From assembly GCA_015501055.1 (NCBI GenBank), contig JADNYV010000107.1:1-64000 (forward strand): 64,000 nucleotides of DNA, read 5' to 3'. The position numbers were made by a program, and so were the translations under genes. Positions 53,789-64,000 of this stretch are shown piece by piece. The first letter of the stretch is position 1, and each line of letters starts with the position of its first letter. The notes beneath the pieces were generated by a model. It worked only from the letters and a program-made list of their open reading frames with translations, was not told the origin of the DNA and made no database searches. Source of the stretch: Mucidula mucida. Its lineage: Eukaryota; Basidiomycota; Agaricomycetes; Agaricales; Physalacriaceae.

Positions 53789-56378
53789 ATGTCCAGCGAA
53801 GCACCCGAAACCGCTCATCATGCCAATGTCAAAACCAAAGGCCAATCCCTTGTCAACAAGCCTTATGACTATGACGGAGACAAGTCCAAGTACAAGAGCT
53901 GGTGGCGATTGATGTTCACATATATCCGTGACAAGAAGAACAACCTCACATCTGACTCCGAAAGGATCGATGTTGTTCTCTCCTACATCCGAGGAGATCA
54001 TGTTGATGCATGGGTCCAGAACTACTCGGATCAGAATTTTGACGAGGAGGAAGAGGAATGGACAGTCTCTTGGACGGAGTTCAAGGAAGATTTGAAGGCG
54101 CGATTTGTGGATTCCAACCTTGCGCGAGACGCGCAAGACCAGATCGAGCGGTTGCGCCAGGGGCAAGACACCGCTCAAGATTTCTTCCAGAAGTTTGAGG
54201 TTCTGCTCACTCAGGCAGGATATTTGAAGGATGACACATTTGTTGTGCGACTTCTCGAGACCAACGTCAACAAGAAGATCATTGATCAGATCTATGGCAG
54301 CCAAGACGGGTTGCCAGAGAAGTATAAGGATTGGAAGGCACAGATCATTCAGATCAATCAGCTGTGGAGAAGGCGGACGGCGAGCAAGAGGTCCGGCATG
54401 CAGTCCCGGCCCCTAGCTCCGCAGGCGGCTACATCGAGAGCCAATCCTACGAACCCACCCCTGACGCCGATCACACGACGAGATGCCACCGGTGTTACCT
54501 ATGGAGGAGCCGGCAGGCCAATGGACATCAACAATGCACGTTGAAGAGGACTTTGCTTCAGCTGTGGCAAACACGGCCATGTCAGCAGGTTCTGTCCGAA
54601 GAAGGGTCAACCCCAGCAGATTTGGGGTCTATGGACCGAAATGAATGACAAGGAGAAGAAGAAGTTGGCCGAAGAGTTGGGTTTTGCAACGCTCCCGCAG
54701 TAGACGCAGTCCTGCCGGAGCAGTCACCAAGGGAAGAATTGTTAGATGAAGAATCTATTTATAGTACTGGTACTAAGACATCTAAAATATCATTGACAAC
54801 TTCATCACCAAAACCTGCAAAAGAAAGATACGAGCCAAACATGCCTGAGTGGGTTGCACAAAGGCTAAGAGAGGACGAAGTGTCGAGAGTGCCGGAGCGG
54901 ATAGAGAGAGAAGCAACGGAAGAGAAGGTGATGGCGATCAGAGCGCTGACAAAGGAAGCTGCAGTGGAAGTTGTGACAGAGCTAAAGAAGTCAAGGAAGT
55001 ACATCTGAGGAACAAAGGGACAGGACATGAAACTTTGAGTAACTATAAAGAGCGTGCACACAGGCTCAGAATGGGAAACGAGTGCCCTTCTTGACAGTGG
55101 AGCAACGGGTTCTTGCGTCAATAAAGAATTTGTTGAGAAGAACGGACTCCCAATCAAGGAGTTATTGGTCAAGCTTCCTGGCTACAATGCAAATGGAACC
55201 CTAAACAAGGGAGGGGCGATCAAAGGTTTTATGGAGGTCCGGATGATGATTGGTGATCACGCTAAAAAGATCAAGTTGGCTGTTACCAACCTTGGCAAAA
55301 CAAGTATCTTTTTGGGGTTAAACTGATTACGATATCACAATCCCACAATCAACTGGACCAAATCCACGTTGACTTTGAATCAATGCCCAGATTGTTGTAG
55401 CTATCTACCCAAGTATGAGTCACCAGAAGATGAAGGAGAAGATGTAGAAGAGAAGCTGGAAGAGGAAGAGCGGTTGTTTTGGATGGACTGGGATAACTAT
55501 CGCAAAAGCGGTGAAAAGCTGAGATCACAACAGCCTTCATCTGCTGCTGCACCTTATATCGAAGAATTTTCCGATGTATTTAGGAAGGCGGACTTTGACA
55601 AGTTACCGGAGCAAAGACCCTGGGATCACGCAATAGAACTTATGCCTGGTTCCAAACCGGTTGACTGCAAGGTTTATCCCCTTAGCCCATCCAAGCAGAA
55701 GGCGTTAGATAAGTTCCTGGAAGAAAACATATGGACGGGACGTATACGGCCATCAATTTTACCAGTGACATCACCATTCTTCTTTGTCAAAAAGAAGGAC
55801 AGAAGTCTTCGGCCTGTACAAGATTATCAGAAATTAAAGATCACCATGAGTCGGACGAATCCGCGAGTAACTTGTGATTCAGCTCGCCTCAGGCATCTCG
55901 GTGATTGGATTCCACCCGACTCGCGAGCCTAAGAAACTCGAGTCTGCCAAGAGTCTCGCACACAGGTTTCAGAACATCCCGACTCGCGGCGAGTACTCGC
56001 CCATTTGTCTACTTATGTTCTTCTATGCAATCCGCTGACATGTCTACCTACATTATGCCTTCTCATATGCCTTATATCTAGAAATATCAATTGTTTTATG
56101 ATTTTTTACTATGTATTGTAAGATTCGGCGAGTACTCGCGAGTTGATTTGCGAGTACTCGCTTGTACTCCAGTACTCGCTGAACTCGTGTGACTCGACTC
56201 GTTCAAACTCAAGTCACTAAGACTTGAGTCACATGACGAGTGATGAACACTAGTTTAGGGTCACAAGTACTCGCCCGGCAAGTGCCGAGTCAACTCGAGT
56301 AAGTACTCGTGGTGCTCTCTATCAGAAATTGAACGACATGACAATCAAAACCCGATATCCCTTGCTGTTGATCCAGGA
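53789..56378 (+). pseudogene. Truncated gag-protease-RT unit of the inner composite
   Basis: gag opens with SSEAPETAHHANVKTKGQS and ends at a CGA-to-TGA stop (54541) directly before the zinc knuckle RGLCFSCGKHGHVSRFC. The first part, including the leader, is nearly identical to the second unit of this composite (57495-58250). From about 54560 on it instead matches the outer composite's diverged unit (for example SRVPERIEREATEEK and MTLNQCPDCCSYLPKY). So it is a mosaic. It ends in RT at NDMTIKTRYPLLLIQ, fused to the LTR. Confidence 0.88.
55836..56321. mobile_element. ACTCG-rich DNA transposon, sister copy (486 bp)
   Basis: Same element and same insertion site as 42997-43481, reverse orientation in the window. 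Flanked by perfect 10-bp repeats ATCAGAAATT at 55826-55835 and 56322-56331. It was inherited through duplication of the composite, not inserted twice. Confidence 0.9.
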
Positions 56379-56907
56379 TGTTATGAATCGCCATATTTTC
56401 ACATTTTCAATCTTATCATATCTTATTGGGGGGCTTGTCTTATCAACCAACGGACTGTTTCATTATCTGTTTCGTCACCGATCATACTCCTTTTCATTAC
56501 CGAAGCCGTACTCATGTCAGACACACGCCCAACACATGGATGACATCATACATGCCGATACCTCATGGACTCCCTATTGTATACACACCACCGACACTCG
56601 TAGCACACATGGTTGTTTCAGTATTATTACTTACATGCAGTTACCACTCGTATTTAATGGTTTCATGGACTAGTAGCATACAACACTGGGTCAAGGGCGT
56701 GGAGCATCCCTAGTGGAAACGCGTATGAACAAGGAGTCCCAAACACAGACTTACTAGTATATAAGCAGTAGTGTAGTATCATTGTACTTTAGTTCCGATC
56801 TCGTTTATACACCTGGCCTAGCCTAGTCTTACGAACGCAAACACTTTCTCTTTTAGCTCTTGCTGTGGTACCTGGTTTAGTCTTGTGGCTATAGTCAGTC
56901 GCTAACA
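56379..56907 (+). repeat. Middle LTR of the inner composite (529 bp)
   Basis: Left edge fused to the broken RT (ATCCAGGA/TGTTATG). Right edge followed by the leader of the second unit. Confidence 0.95.
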
Positions 56908-57494
56908 GAAGATCAGAACTACTTTCTACCACCTACCACACATCCCTGATTGTCGATCAGCACTTCGCTGTTTGATCATCGCACATTCCCCCATCCCCAT
57001 TCCTGTTTACAGATCAACGGATTCCTAATTCCAGCGCACGTCTGCATACGTGTGTATTGGTCCCAGTAGCGCCGGCTAACAGTTAGAGATAACTGCCTCG
57101 GACGCTGGAAGTAGCCGCTCTTATGAGAACAAACTTTTGGCAGTTGCACTTCAGTGGGCGCTGTTTACGGGTCAACCCCCGTTCCCAGGAAAACTTCGGC
57201 TTACCTCACACCAGAGGGACGTTGGCTGGGCAATTGCGAACTTGTGACGAGCTCTTGGGCTCCGTAGATACGTAGTCAGTAGTTGGTAAAATAGTGTACA
57301 CAGTTACGATACCTACCTACTTTACTTACATTATGATACACACCATTATTCCCCAACCTACCAAGTCCTGGATTCTATCTCAGATCTAGGCAATTCCTCC
57401 TTATTCATCCAAACCTCTATTCCCTCACCCGTTTCATCCAAATCTGCATCTCCCATATCCCCACTTTCACCCAATCCTTTCACCCCGATTCACC

Positions 57495-58409
57495 ATGTCC
57501 AGCGAAGCACCCGAAACCGCTCATCATGCCAATGTCAAAACCAAAGGCCAATCCCTTGTCAACAAGCCTTATGACTATGACGGAGACAAGTCCAAGTACA
57601 AGAGCTGGTGGCGATTGATGTTCACATATATCCGTGACAAGAAGAACAACCTCACATCTGACTCCGAAAGGATCGATGTTGTTCTCTCCTACATCCGAGG
57701 AGATCATGTTGATGCATGGGTCCAGAACTACTCGGATCAGAATTTTGACGAGGAGGAAGAGGAATGGACAGTCTCTTGGACGGAGTTCAAGGAAGATTTG
57801 AAGGCGCGATTTGTGGATTCCAACCTTGCGCGAGATGCGCAAGACCAGATCGAGCGGTTGCGCCAGGGGCAAGACACCGCTCAAGATTTCTTCCAGAAGT
57901 TTGAGGTTCTGCTCACTCAGGCAGGATATTTGAAGGATGACACATTTGTTGTGCGACTTCTCGAGACCAACGTCAACAAGAAGATCATTGATCAGATCTA
58001 TGGCAGCCAAGACGGGTTGCCAGAGAAGTATAAGGATTGGAAGGCACAGATCATTCAGATCAATCAGCTGTGGAGAAGGCGGACGGCGAGCAAGAGGTCC
58101 GGCATGCAGTCCCGGCCCCTAGCTCCGCAGGCGGCTACATCGAGAGCCAATCCTACGAACCCACCCCTGACGCCGATCACACGACGAGATGCCACCGGTG
58201 TTACCTATGGAGGAACCAGCAGGCCAATGGACATCGACAATGCACGTTGAAGAGGACTTTGCTTCAGCTGTGGCAAACACGGCCATGTCAGCAGGTTCTG
58301 TCCAAAGAAGGGTCGACCCCAGACGATTTGGGGTCTATGGACCGAAATGAACGACGAGGAGAAGAAGAAGTTGGCCGAAGAGTTGGGTTTTGCAACGCTC
58401 CCGCAGTAG
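57495..58409 (+). pseudogene. gag of the second inner unit (one nonsense codon)
   Basis: The reading frame runs from SSEAPETAHHANVKTKGQ through an acidic gag core (NFDEEEEEWTVSWTEFK, FVDSNLARDAQDQIERLRQGQ, a retroviral-type capsid segment) to a Ser/Pro linker. It is cut by TGA at 58248 (MDIDNAR-stop-RGLCFSC), then resumes through zinc knuckle CFSCGKHGHVSRFC to the natural stop TAG at 58407-58409. The knuckle binds element RNA. The TGA is a C-to-T change at CGA and is shared with the first unit. Confidence 0.88.
58385..58391 (+). promoter_or_regulatory. Candidate -1 ribosomal frameshift site (G GGT TTT)
   Basis: In the gag frame the bases read TTG GGT TTT GCA, a canonical X XXY YYZ slippery heptamer, 16 bases before the gag stop codon. 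The pol frame is open through this region and lies in the -1 frame relative to gag, continuing as VGFCNAPAVDAV into protease. The same heptamer is present in the first unit (near 54680). A downstream pseudoknot was not modelled. Confidence 0.6.
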
Positions 58410-61400
58410 ACGCAGTCCTGCCGGAGCAGTCACCAAGGGAAGAATTGTTAGATGAAGAATCTATTTATAGTACTGGTACTGATACGCCTAAAATATCATC
58501 GACGACTTCACCAACAAAACCTGCGAAAGAAAGATTTGAGCCAAATACGCCCGAGTGGATTGCACAACGGCTAAGAGAAGATGAAGTGTCGAGAGCAGTG
58601 GGAATTTTGAGAGCATGGATGCTGGAGCGGAGAGAGAGAGAAGCAACGGAAGAGAAGGTGATGGCGATCAGAGCGTTGACAAAGGAAGCTGCGGTGGAAG
58701 TTGTGACGGAGTTAAAAAAGTCGAGGAAGTACATCCGGGGAACAAAGGGGCAGGACATGAAACTCCGAGTAACCATAGAGAGCGTACACACAGGCTCTGA
58801 ATGGGAAACGAGTGCCCTTCTTGACAGTGGAGCAACGGGTTCTTGCGTCAATAAAGAATTCGTTGAAAGGAACGGACTCCCAATCAAGGAGTTACCGGTC
58901 AAGCTTCCTGTCTATAATGCGGATGGAACCCTAAATGAGGGAGGAGCAATTGAAGGTTTTGTGGAGGTCCGGATAAAGATTGGTGATCACGCCGAAAAGA
59001 TTGAGTTGGCCGTCACCAATCTTGGCAAAACAAGTATCTTTTTGGGGCTAGATTGGCTACAATATCACAACCCCACGATCAACTGGACGGAATCCACGTT
59101 GACTTTTGATCAATGCCCAGACCGCTGCGGCTATCTACCCAAGTATGACTTGCCAGAAGATGAAGGAGAAGATGTAGAAGAAAAGCTGGAGGAGGGAGAG
59201 CGGTTGTATTGGATGGACTGGGACAACTATTGCAAAAGCGGTGAAAAGCTGAGATCACAACAGCCTTCATCCGCTGCTGCACCTTACATGGAGGAATTCT
59301 CCAATGTATTCAGCAAGGCAGACTTTGACAAGCTACCGGAGCGAAGACCCTGGGATCACGCGATAGAACTCACGCCTGGTTCCAAACCGGTTGACTGCAA
59401 GGTCTATTCCCTTAGTCCATCTGAGCAGAAGGCATTAGACGAGTTCTTGGAGGAAAACATACGCACGGGACGCATACAGCCATAAATCTCACCCATGGCG
59501 TCATCATCCTTCTTTGTCAAGAAGAAGGACGGAAGTCTTCGGCCCGTGCAGGATTATTGGAAATTGAATGACATGACGATTAAAAACCGATACCCCTTAC
59601 CGTTGATCCAAGAACTTATCGACAAGCTGAAGGGCGCGAAGTGTTTCACAAAGATGGATGTCCGATGGGGTTACAATAACATCCGGATCAAAGAAGGTGA
59701 TGAGTGGAAAGCGGCGTTTAGAACAAACCGAGGCCTGTTCGAGCCATCAGTCATGTTCTTCGGACTTACAAATTCGCCGGCGACGTTCCAATTGTTCATG
59801 AATCACATTCTGAAGGAGCTAATTGACAGGACATGTTATAGTTTACCTGGACATATACTTATCTTTACGAACACTTGGAGAACATAGGCATATTGTACAA
59901 CGAGTATAGAAATATTACGAGTAAATAAGTTGTATTTAAAACCCGAGAAATGTAGTTTTGAGGCACATACTGTAGATTACTTGGGAGTTATTGTTGGAGG
60001 AGGAGAAGTGAAGATGGATCCGGCAAAAGTGGCCGTAGTGAAGGAATGGAAGGAGCCGACGAAGAAGAAGGAAGTACAGTCATTCCTGGGCTTCTGCAAC
60101 TTCTACCGATGTTTCATCCGGGGATTTGCGGGAGTAGCGAAGCCATTGACATTGCTAACCGGGAAGGGCGATGGGTTTGGGGGAGGAGCAGCATGAGGCG
60201 TTTGAGGAGTTGAAACGGAGGATGACGGAAGAACCCGTTCTGATCGTACCACGCGACGACGGCAAGTTTCGAGTCGAGGCAGACTCCTCGAACTATGCCA
60301 ACGGGGCTGTTCTATCCCAGTTGTTGAAGGAAATGGAGACCAGTGGCTTTCCGATCTCGCGCGTTAAATGAAGTTGAACGCAACTACGAGATCTACGACA
60401 AAGAAATGATGGCCATCATGGACTCATTGATGACTGGAGGCAGTATCTTTAGGAGCATCGGAGACGGTGGAGGTTTTACTGATCATCAGAACCTCCAGTA
60501 CTTCCGGAAGCCCAGAAGTTGAACCGGAGGCAGGCGGATGGGTCACGGAGTTGGCGGAGTATGACATACAGATGATTCACAAGCCGGGCAAGACGATGGG
60601 AAAAGCTGATGCCTTGTCAAGGATGACAGGCCTTGAGAAGGGGGAAAAAGATAACGAAAACATTGTTTTGCTGAAACCGGAGTTTTTTATATCACAAATT
60701 CAAATTTCTTTACATACAGTAGCTACACCGGAGGACGAATTACTTAACAAAATCAAACAAAGAAATGGAAACAAGGACAGATACGTACAAAAAGCATTAG
60801 AAAACAAAGAAAAAGGATGGGAAGAGAAGGAAAATGGACTTATTATATGGAAAGATTGTATTTACATACCGAAGGACAAGGAATTGTGGGGAAGAGTTAT
60901 TGGAATGCATCATGATGCACAGCTTGCAGGGCATCCGGGACGGTACAAGACTCTCGAGTTGATCACACGCACCTATTGGTGGCCAGGAATCAGCCGAGAT
61001 GTCCGCAAATACGTGGAAGGATGTCAAAAATGCCAGGCACAAAGTCACATCGCACGAAGCCGGCTGCATCTCTTCACCCTATTGATGTGCCAAGCGAGCC
61101 ATGGGAGATAGTAGGGACGGACATGATTGGAGAGCTGCCAGAATCGGGAGGATACAACGCATCAGCACGTTTGTGGACCATTTCACAAAGCGATTACGTA
61201 TCATACCGACACACACCACTCTGACGTCAGAAGGCATGGCCCGCATTTACCGTGATCGCATTTTCCCCATACATGGGATGCCACGACAGATGATACATGA
61301 TCGCGGTCCACAATACCACTCGCGTTTATGAAGGAGTTGTACCGGTTGTTGGGCATACAGGGAAACTTTACAACGGTGTATGATTCACAGGCAAATGGGC

Positions 61401-62253
61401 AGACAGAACGGCTGAACCAAGAGATAGAACATTTCTTACAGTTATTTGTCAACTACCATCAGAACGACTGGCACAAATGGCTACCTTCTGCTGAATTCGT
61501 TTACAACGATCGAGTTCACTCGGCAGCCAAAGTCACTCTGTTCTTCGCAGACATGGGCAGACATCCCTACAAAGGCACCGCTCCAAAAACGGCATCGAGA
61601 AATGAGACTGCGCAGGAGTTTGCCAACGGCATGAGGAAGACATGGGATGAAGTGGGGTCAGCATTGAAGATGGCAAAAGAGGACATGAAACAGTTTTACG
61701 ACAGGAAGCAAACAGAGGCAGTAGAGTACAAGGAAGGCCACAAAGTATGGCTGGAAGGGACGAATCTCAGTATGGACCGACCAATGAAGAAGCTGATGAC
61801 AAACGATTCGGGCCGTTCAAAGTGATCAAGAAAGTTGGGACGAGTTCGTACAAGCTCCAGATCCCTCACACGTGGAAGAGCATCCATCCCGTGTTCAATG
61901 AGGCCCTGTTGACACCTTATCACGAGCCCCAATTCCCGACGCAACCCCGAGACACGTGTCCACCAATACAAGGTTCACTGGAAGGGTTATGGCACACACG
62001 AGCAGACATGGGAACTGGCATGCAATCTCAAAAATGCCGACGAAGCCATCAGCGATTTCCACCAACAATATCCGAACAAGCCGAAGCCACCCGCGCTTGC
62101 TCACATTGAAGTTCCCATGTCGCAATTTCCATCACATCTATTCCGACCCATGCCACCGCCCAATACCGAACCCCGCAACGTCACGCTACCCTCTGCAGCC
62201 CTTATGGAGCGACTCTGGCGCAGAATGGAACTTGCGCCTAAAGGAGGGGGTGA
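58392..62253 (+). pseudogene. pol and chromodomain of the second inner unit (defective)
   Basis: Protease LLDSGATGSC, then the RT N-terminus, stopped at 59483 (TCA to TAA, where the outer copy reads QPSISPM). RT resumes with [17 protein letters not shown] and [12 protein letters not shown] (motif A Asp). The YLDD region is destroyed ([11 protein letters not shown]). RNase H is fragmentary (FRVEADSSNYANGAV). Integrase: HHDAQLAGHPG, CQKC, GTDMIGELP, HDRGPQYHS and NGQTERLNQE, with frameshifts around 61070, 61150 and 61330. The chromodomain remnant (QFPTQPRDT to HTRADMGTG) is frameshifted. Ends at the polypurine tract AAAGGAGGGGGTGA (62240-62253), which primes plus-strand DNA. Confidence 0.88.
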
Positions 62254-62781
62254 TGTTATGAATTGCCATATTTTCACATTTTCACATCTTATCATATCTT
62301 ATCGGGGGCCTTGTCTTATCAACCAACGGACCGTTTCATCATCTGTTTCGTCACCGATCATACCCCTTTTATTACCAAAGCCGTACTCATGTCGGACACA
62401 TGTCCAACACATGGATGACATCATACATGCCGATACCTCATGGACTCCCTATTGTATACACACCGCCACACTCGTAGTACACATGGTTGTTTCAGTATTA
62501 TTACTTACATGCACTTACCACCTGTATTTAATGGTTTCACGGACTAGTAGCATACAACACTGGGTCAAGGGCGTGGAGCATCCCTAAGTGGAAACACGTA
62601 TGGACAAGGAGTCTCAAACACAGACTTACTAGTATATAAGCAGTAGTGTAGTATCATTGTACTTTAGTTCCGATCTTGTTTATACACCTGGCCTAGCCTA
62701 GTCTTACGAATGCGAACGCTTTCTTCCTTAGTTCTTGCTGTGGTACCTGGTTGGGTCTCGTGGCTTAGTCAGTCGCTAACA
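62254..62781 (+). repeat. Third LTR of the inner composite (528 bp)
   Basis: TGTTATGAATTGCC...GTCGCTAACA, followed by CTATG, the right half of the target duplication, and then the outer leader resumes. Confidence 0.95.
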
Positions 62782-63138
62782 CTATGGAGCCCAAGAGCTC
62801 GTCACAAGTTCACAATTGCCCAGCCAACGTCCCTCTGGTGTGAGGTAAGCCAAGTTTCCTGGGAATGGGGGTTGACCCGTAAACAGCGCCCACTGAAGTG
62901 CAACTGCCAAAAGTTTGTTCTGTAAGAGCGGCTACTTCCAGCACCCAAGGCAGTTATCTCTAACTGTTAGTCAGCGCTACTGCAACCAATACACACATAT
63001 GCGGACGTGCGCTGGTATTAGGAATCTGTTGATCTGTAAACAGGAAAGGGGATGGGGGACTGTGCGATAATCAAACAGCGAAGTGCTGATCAACGATCAG
63101 GGATGTGTGGTAGGTGGTTGAAGGTAGTTCCAATCTTC
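62782..63138 (-). other. 5' leader of the outer composite (proximal part)
   Basis: Matches the leader at 42051-42409 in minus orientation, from GAGCCCAAGAGCTCG to the base before the LTR. It shows that the sequence flanking the inner composite on its right is the continuation of 52654-52671. Confidence 0.88.
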
Positions 63139-64000
63139 TGTTAGCGACTGACTATAGCCACATGACTAAACCAGGTACCACAGCAAGAACTAGAGACCTC
63201 AACAAGTAATTCTCGGATCAGACCCGCAATTCGAAAGCCGAGTACTCAAGGCTGAAAGGGCATACTCGTGATCCGGAACTTACTCAATCTGTGCTGACTC
63301 GCGGGTCAAACGAGTCGAGTACTTGCAAGTTTGGCGAGTACTCGAAGACGATCTGGATCAGTAACGAGTCGCAAATACTCGCAGATCAAGCTATTGTATT
63401 AAAACTGTACATAAACGACCACTTTGTAATAACTACTCATCAGATTTACCTTTCCGTGCAGCTTTTTTGTTGAAAATCCGAATTACTTGCTCAATAGGCA
63501 TAAGGCCTGACTTCTGCCAATCCTTCAACACAACACAGGTGCAAACAGACTCATCCGAAAGGTTGCAACAATGTTTGGTGACTGTTAAGCCGGCCACCAA
63601 AAACATCCGTGATCATCAGTAGAAGAAGATGGAATAAAGAAGCGAAGCATACCCGGCATGCTCAAAAAGTCCAGCACCATCAGCGCCAAGGCTCCTTGCA
63701 TCGTCATTGTGGTCTTACCCTTGTCATCAGGTACATCCAATAGAGCCGCCCAATAGCGGACTGGATCGACACAAGTTCTGAGTGCAAGTAAGTGCAAGTA
63801 CTCGTAACAAGTACTCACCGCTCAGAAGCCCTACTTGCGATCCATTTATGACCCGACTCGCTATTGATCCGCGGATCAAACAAGTCGAGTAGCCGAGATT
63901 CCTGGCCGGATCAAGTACTCAAGTTTCTGCGTGACCCGGAAACTCGTTGAGGTCTCTAGCAAGCACTAAAGGAGAAAGTGTTTGTGTTTGTAAGACTAGG
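63139..64000 (-). repeat. 5' LTR of the outer composite, interrupted and incomplete
   Basis: Starts TGTTAGCGACTGAC, is split at 63191 by a DNA transposon, resumes at 63968 with AAAGGAGAAAGTG, and runs off the window after about 90 bp of LTR. Confidence 0.9.
63192..63957. mobile_element. ACTCG-rich DNA transposon, second type (766 bp)
   Basis: Termini AGAGACCTCAACAAGT and, from the right, AGAGACCTCAACGAGT. Flanked by 10-bp direct repeats AGCAAGAACT (63182-63191) and AGCAAGCACT (63958-63967, one mismatch). The interior has many ACTCG/CGAGT and GGATCA motifs in both orientations. A minus-strand frame at 63585-63818 (VDPVRYWAALLDVPDDKGK) may be a captured coding fragment or chance. No transposase. 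Confidence 0.85.

Larger units (their letters stand above)
52672..62781 (+). mobile_element. Inner three-LTR composite Gypsy element, inserted as a unit (10.1 kb)
   Basis: Order on the plus strand: LTR (52672-53201), leader, gag-protease-partial RT with an embedded DNA transposon (53789-56378), LTR (56379-56907), leader, gag-pol-chromodomain (57495-62253), LTR (62254-62781). The 5-bp target duplication CTATG lies at 52667-52671 and 62782-62786. No duplication flanks the middle LTR, so the whole structure entered as a single unit. Its architecture, truncation point and embedded transposon are those of the outer composite, into whose leader it is inserted in the opposite orientation. Confidence 0.9.
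36484..64000 (-). mobile_element. Outer three-LTR composite Gypsy element (interrupted, runs off the window)
   Basis: Read 5' to 3' on the minus strand: a 5' LTR (from 63139 rightward, split by a DNA transposon), leader (62782-63138, 52654-52671, 45529-45757), gag-protease-partial RT (42939-45528), a middle LTR (42410-42938), a second leader and gag-pol-chromodomain unit (37014-42409), and the 3' LTR (36484-37013). The first unit stops inside RT, exactly at the first base of the middle LTR. Two later insertions sit in its leader: 45758-52653 and 52672-62781. The left flank is a DAAO gene; the right target duplication is outside the window and cannot be checked. Confidence 0.8.

Noticed and set aside
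53774..54304. Open frame of 176 codons antisense to gag (also at 57480-58010)
   Set aside because: It is a shadow of the gag frame, present because gag is codon-biased. No start context or domain supports it.
36484..62781. The large inverted arrangement of near-identical retrotransposon units as an assembly artefact
   Set aside because: The arms are not identical: they differ in gag subfamily, deletions and nonsense codons. Target duplications (ACTG, CTATG) fit two real insertions. Long reads would still be the decisive test.
1..64000. tRNA, rRNA, CRISPR or prokaryotic-type operons
   Set aside because: No clover-leaf with a GGTTCGA-type arm, no regular spacer-repeat array and no gene strings without introns were seen. 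tRNAscan and Rfam searches were not possible.

Overview
The window looks like chromosomal DNA of a filamentous basidiomycete (Agaricomycotina). Genes are split by many 41-77 bp introns with GT/GC...AG borders. F-box/leucine-rich proteins and HGD-type kinase-like genes are of the kind expanded in mushroom-forming fungi. The repeats are Ty3/Gypsy chromodomain LTR retrotransposons, hAT-like MITEs and a LINE remnant. I see no prokaryotic genes, CRISPR array or recognisable tRNA/rRNA gene.

Layout. 1-1.9 kb holds decayed copies of an F-box-like gene and a D-amino-acid-oxidase (DAAO)-like gene. 2.1-17.2 kb is an ordinary gene-rich stretch: the U6 snRNA 3' exonuclease USB1, an uncharacterised protein, alkaline ceramidase (minus), a glycerol-3-phosphate/DHAP acyltransferase (Sct1/Gpt2 type), a kinase-like protein with an altered catalytic loop, a glycolipid-transfer-protein-fold protein, an ECM11-like protein (minus) and, divergent from it, an F-box protein. 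Ceramidase, the acyltransferase and the GLTP-fold protein are all lipid genes, but nothing shows that they are co-regulated. 17.2-22.3 kb is an AT-rich nest of DNA transposons. 22.3-23.7 kb is a damaged medium-chain oxidoreductase gene. 24-36.5 kb is a segmentally duplicated block: a small membrane-protein gene, an F-box-like gene (minus) and a DAAO-like gene (plus), each present in several copies, of which only one DAAO and one F-box copy look intact. The block is broken by a LINE fragment, a solo LTR and a 47-bp perfect palindrome.

36.5-64 kb is one nested retrotransposon complex. The outer unit (minus strand) is a three-LTR composite: LTR, gag-protease-partial RT, LTR, gag-pol-chromodomain, LTR. 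Its 5' leader carries two insertions only 18 bp apart. One is a different Gypsy element with 315-bp LTRs and an ACTG target duplication. The other is a second complete copy of the same three-LTR composite in the opposite orientation, flanked by a CTATG target duplication. Both composites carry the same 485-bp ACTCG-rich DNA transposon at the same site in RT. A related 766-bp element sits in the outermost LTR. All reverse transcriptases that reach the catalytic motif are mutated there, so the complex looks dead.

The strongest candidates for something undescribed are (1) the mobile three-LTR composite that jumped as a unit into its own sister copy, and (2) an ACTCG-rich, AGAG-ended DNA transposon family with 10-bp target duplications. 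Exon borders were placed by eye from splice consensus, reading frame and known protein families; no alignment program was run.
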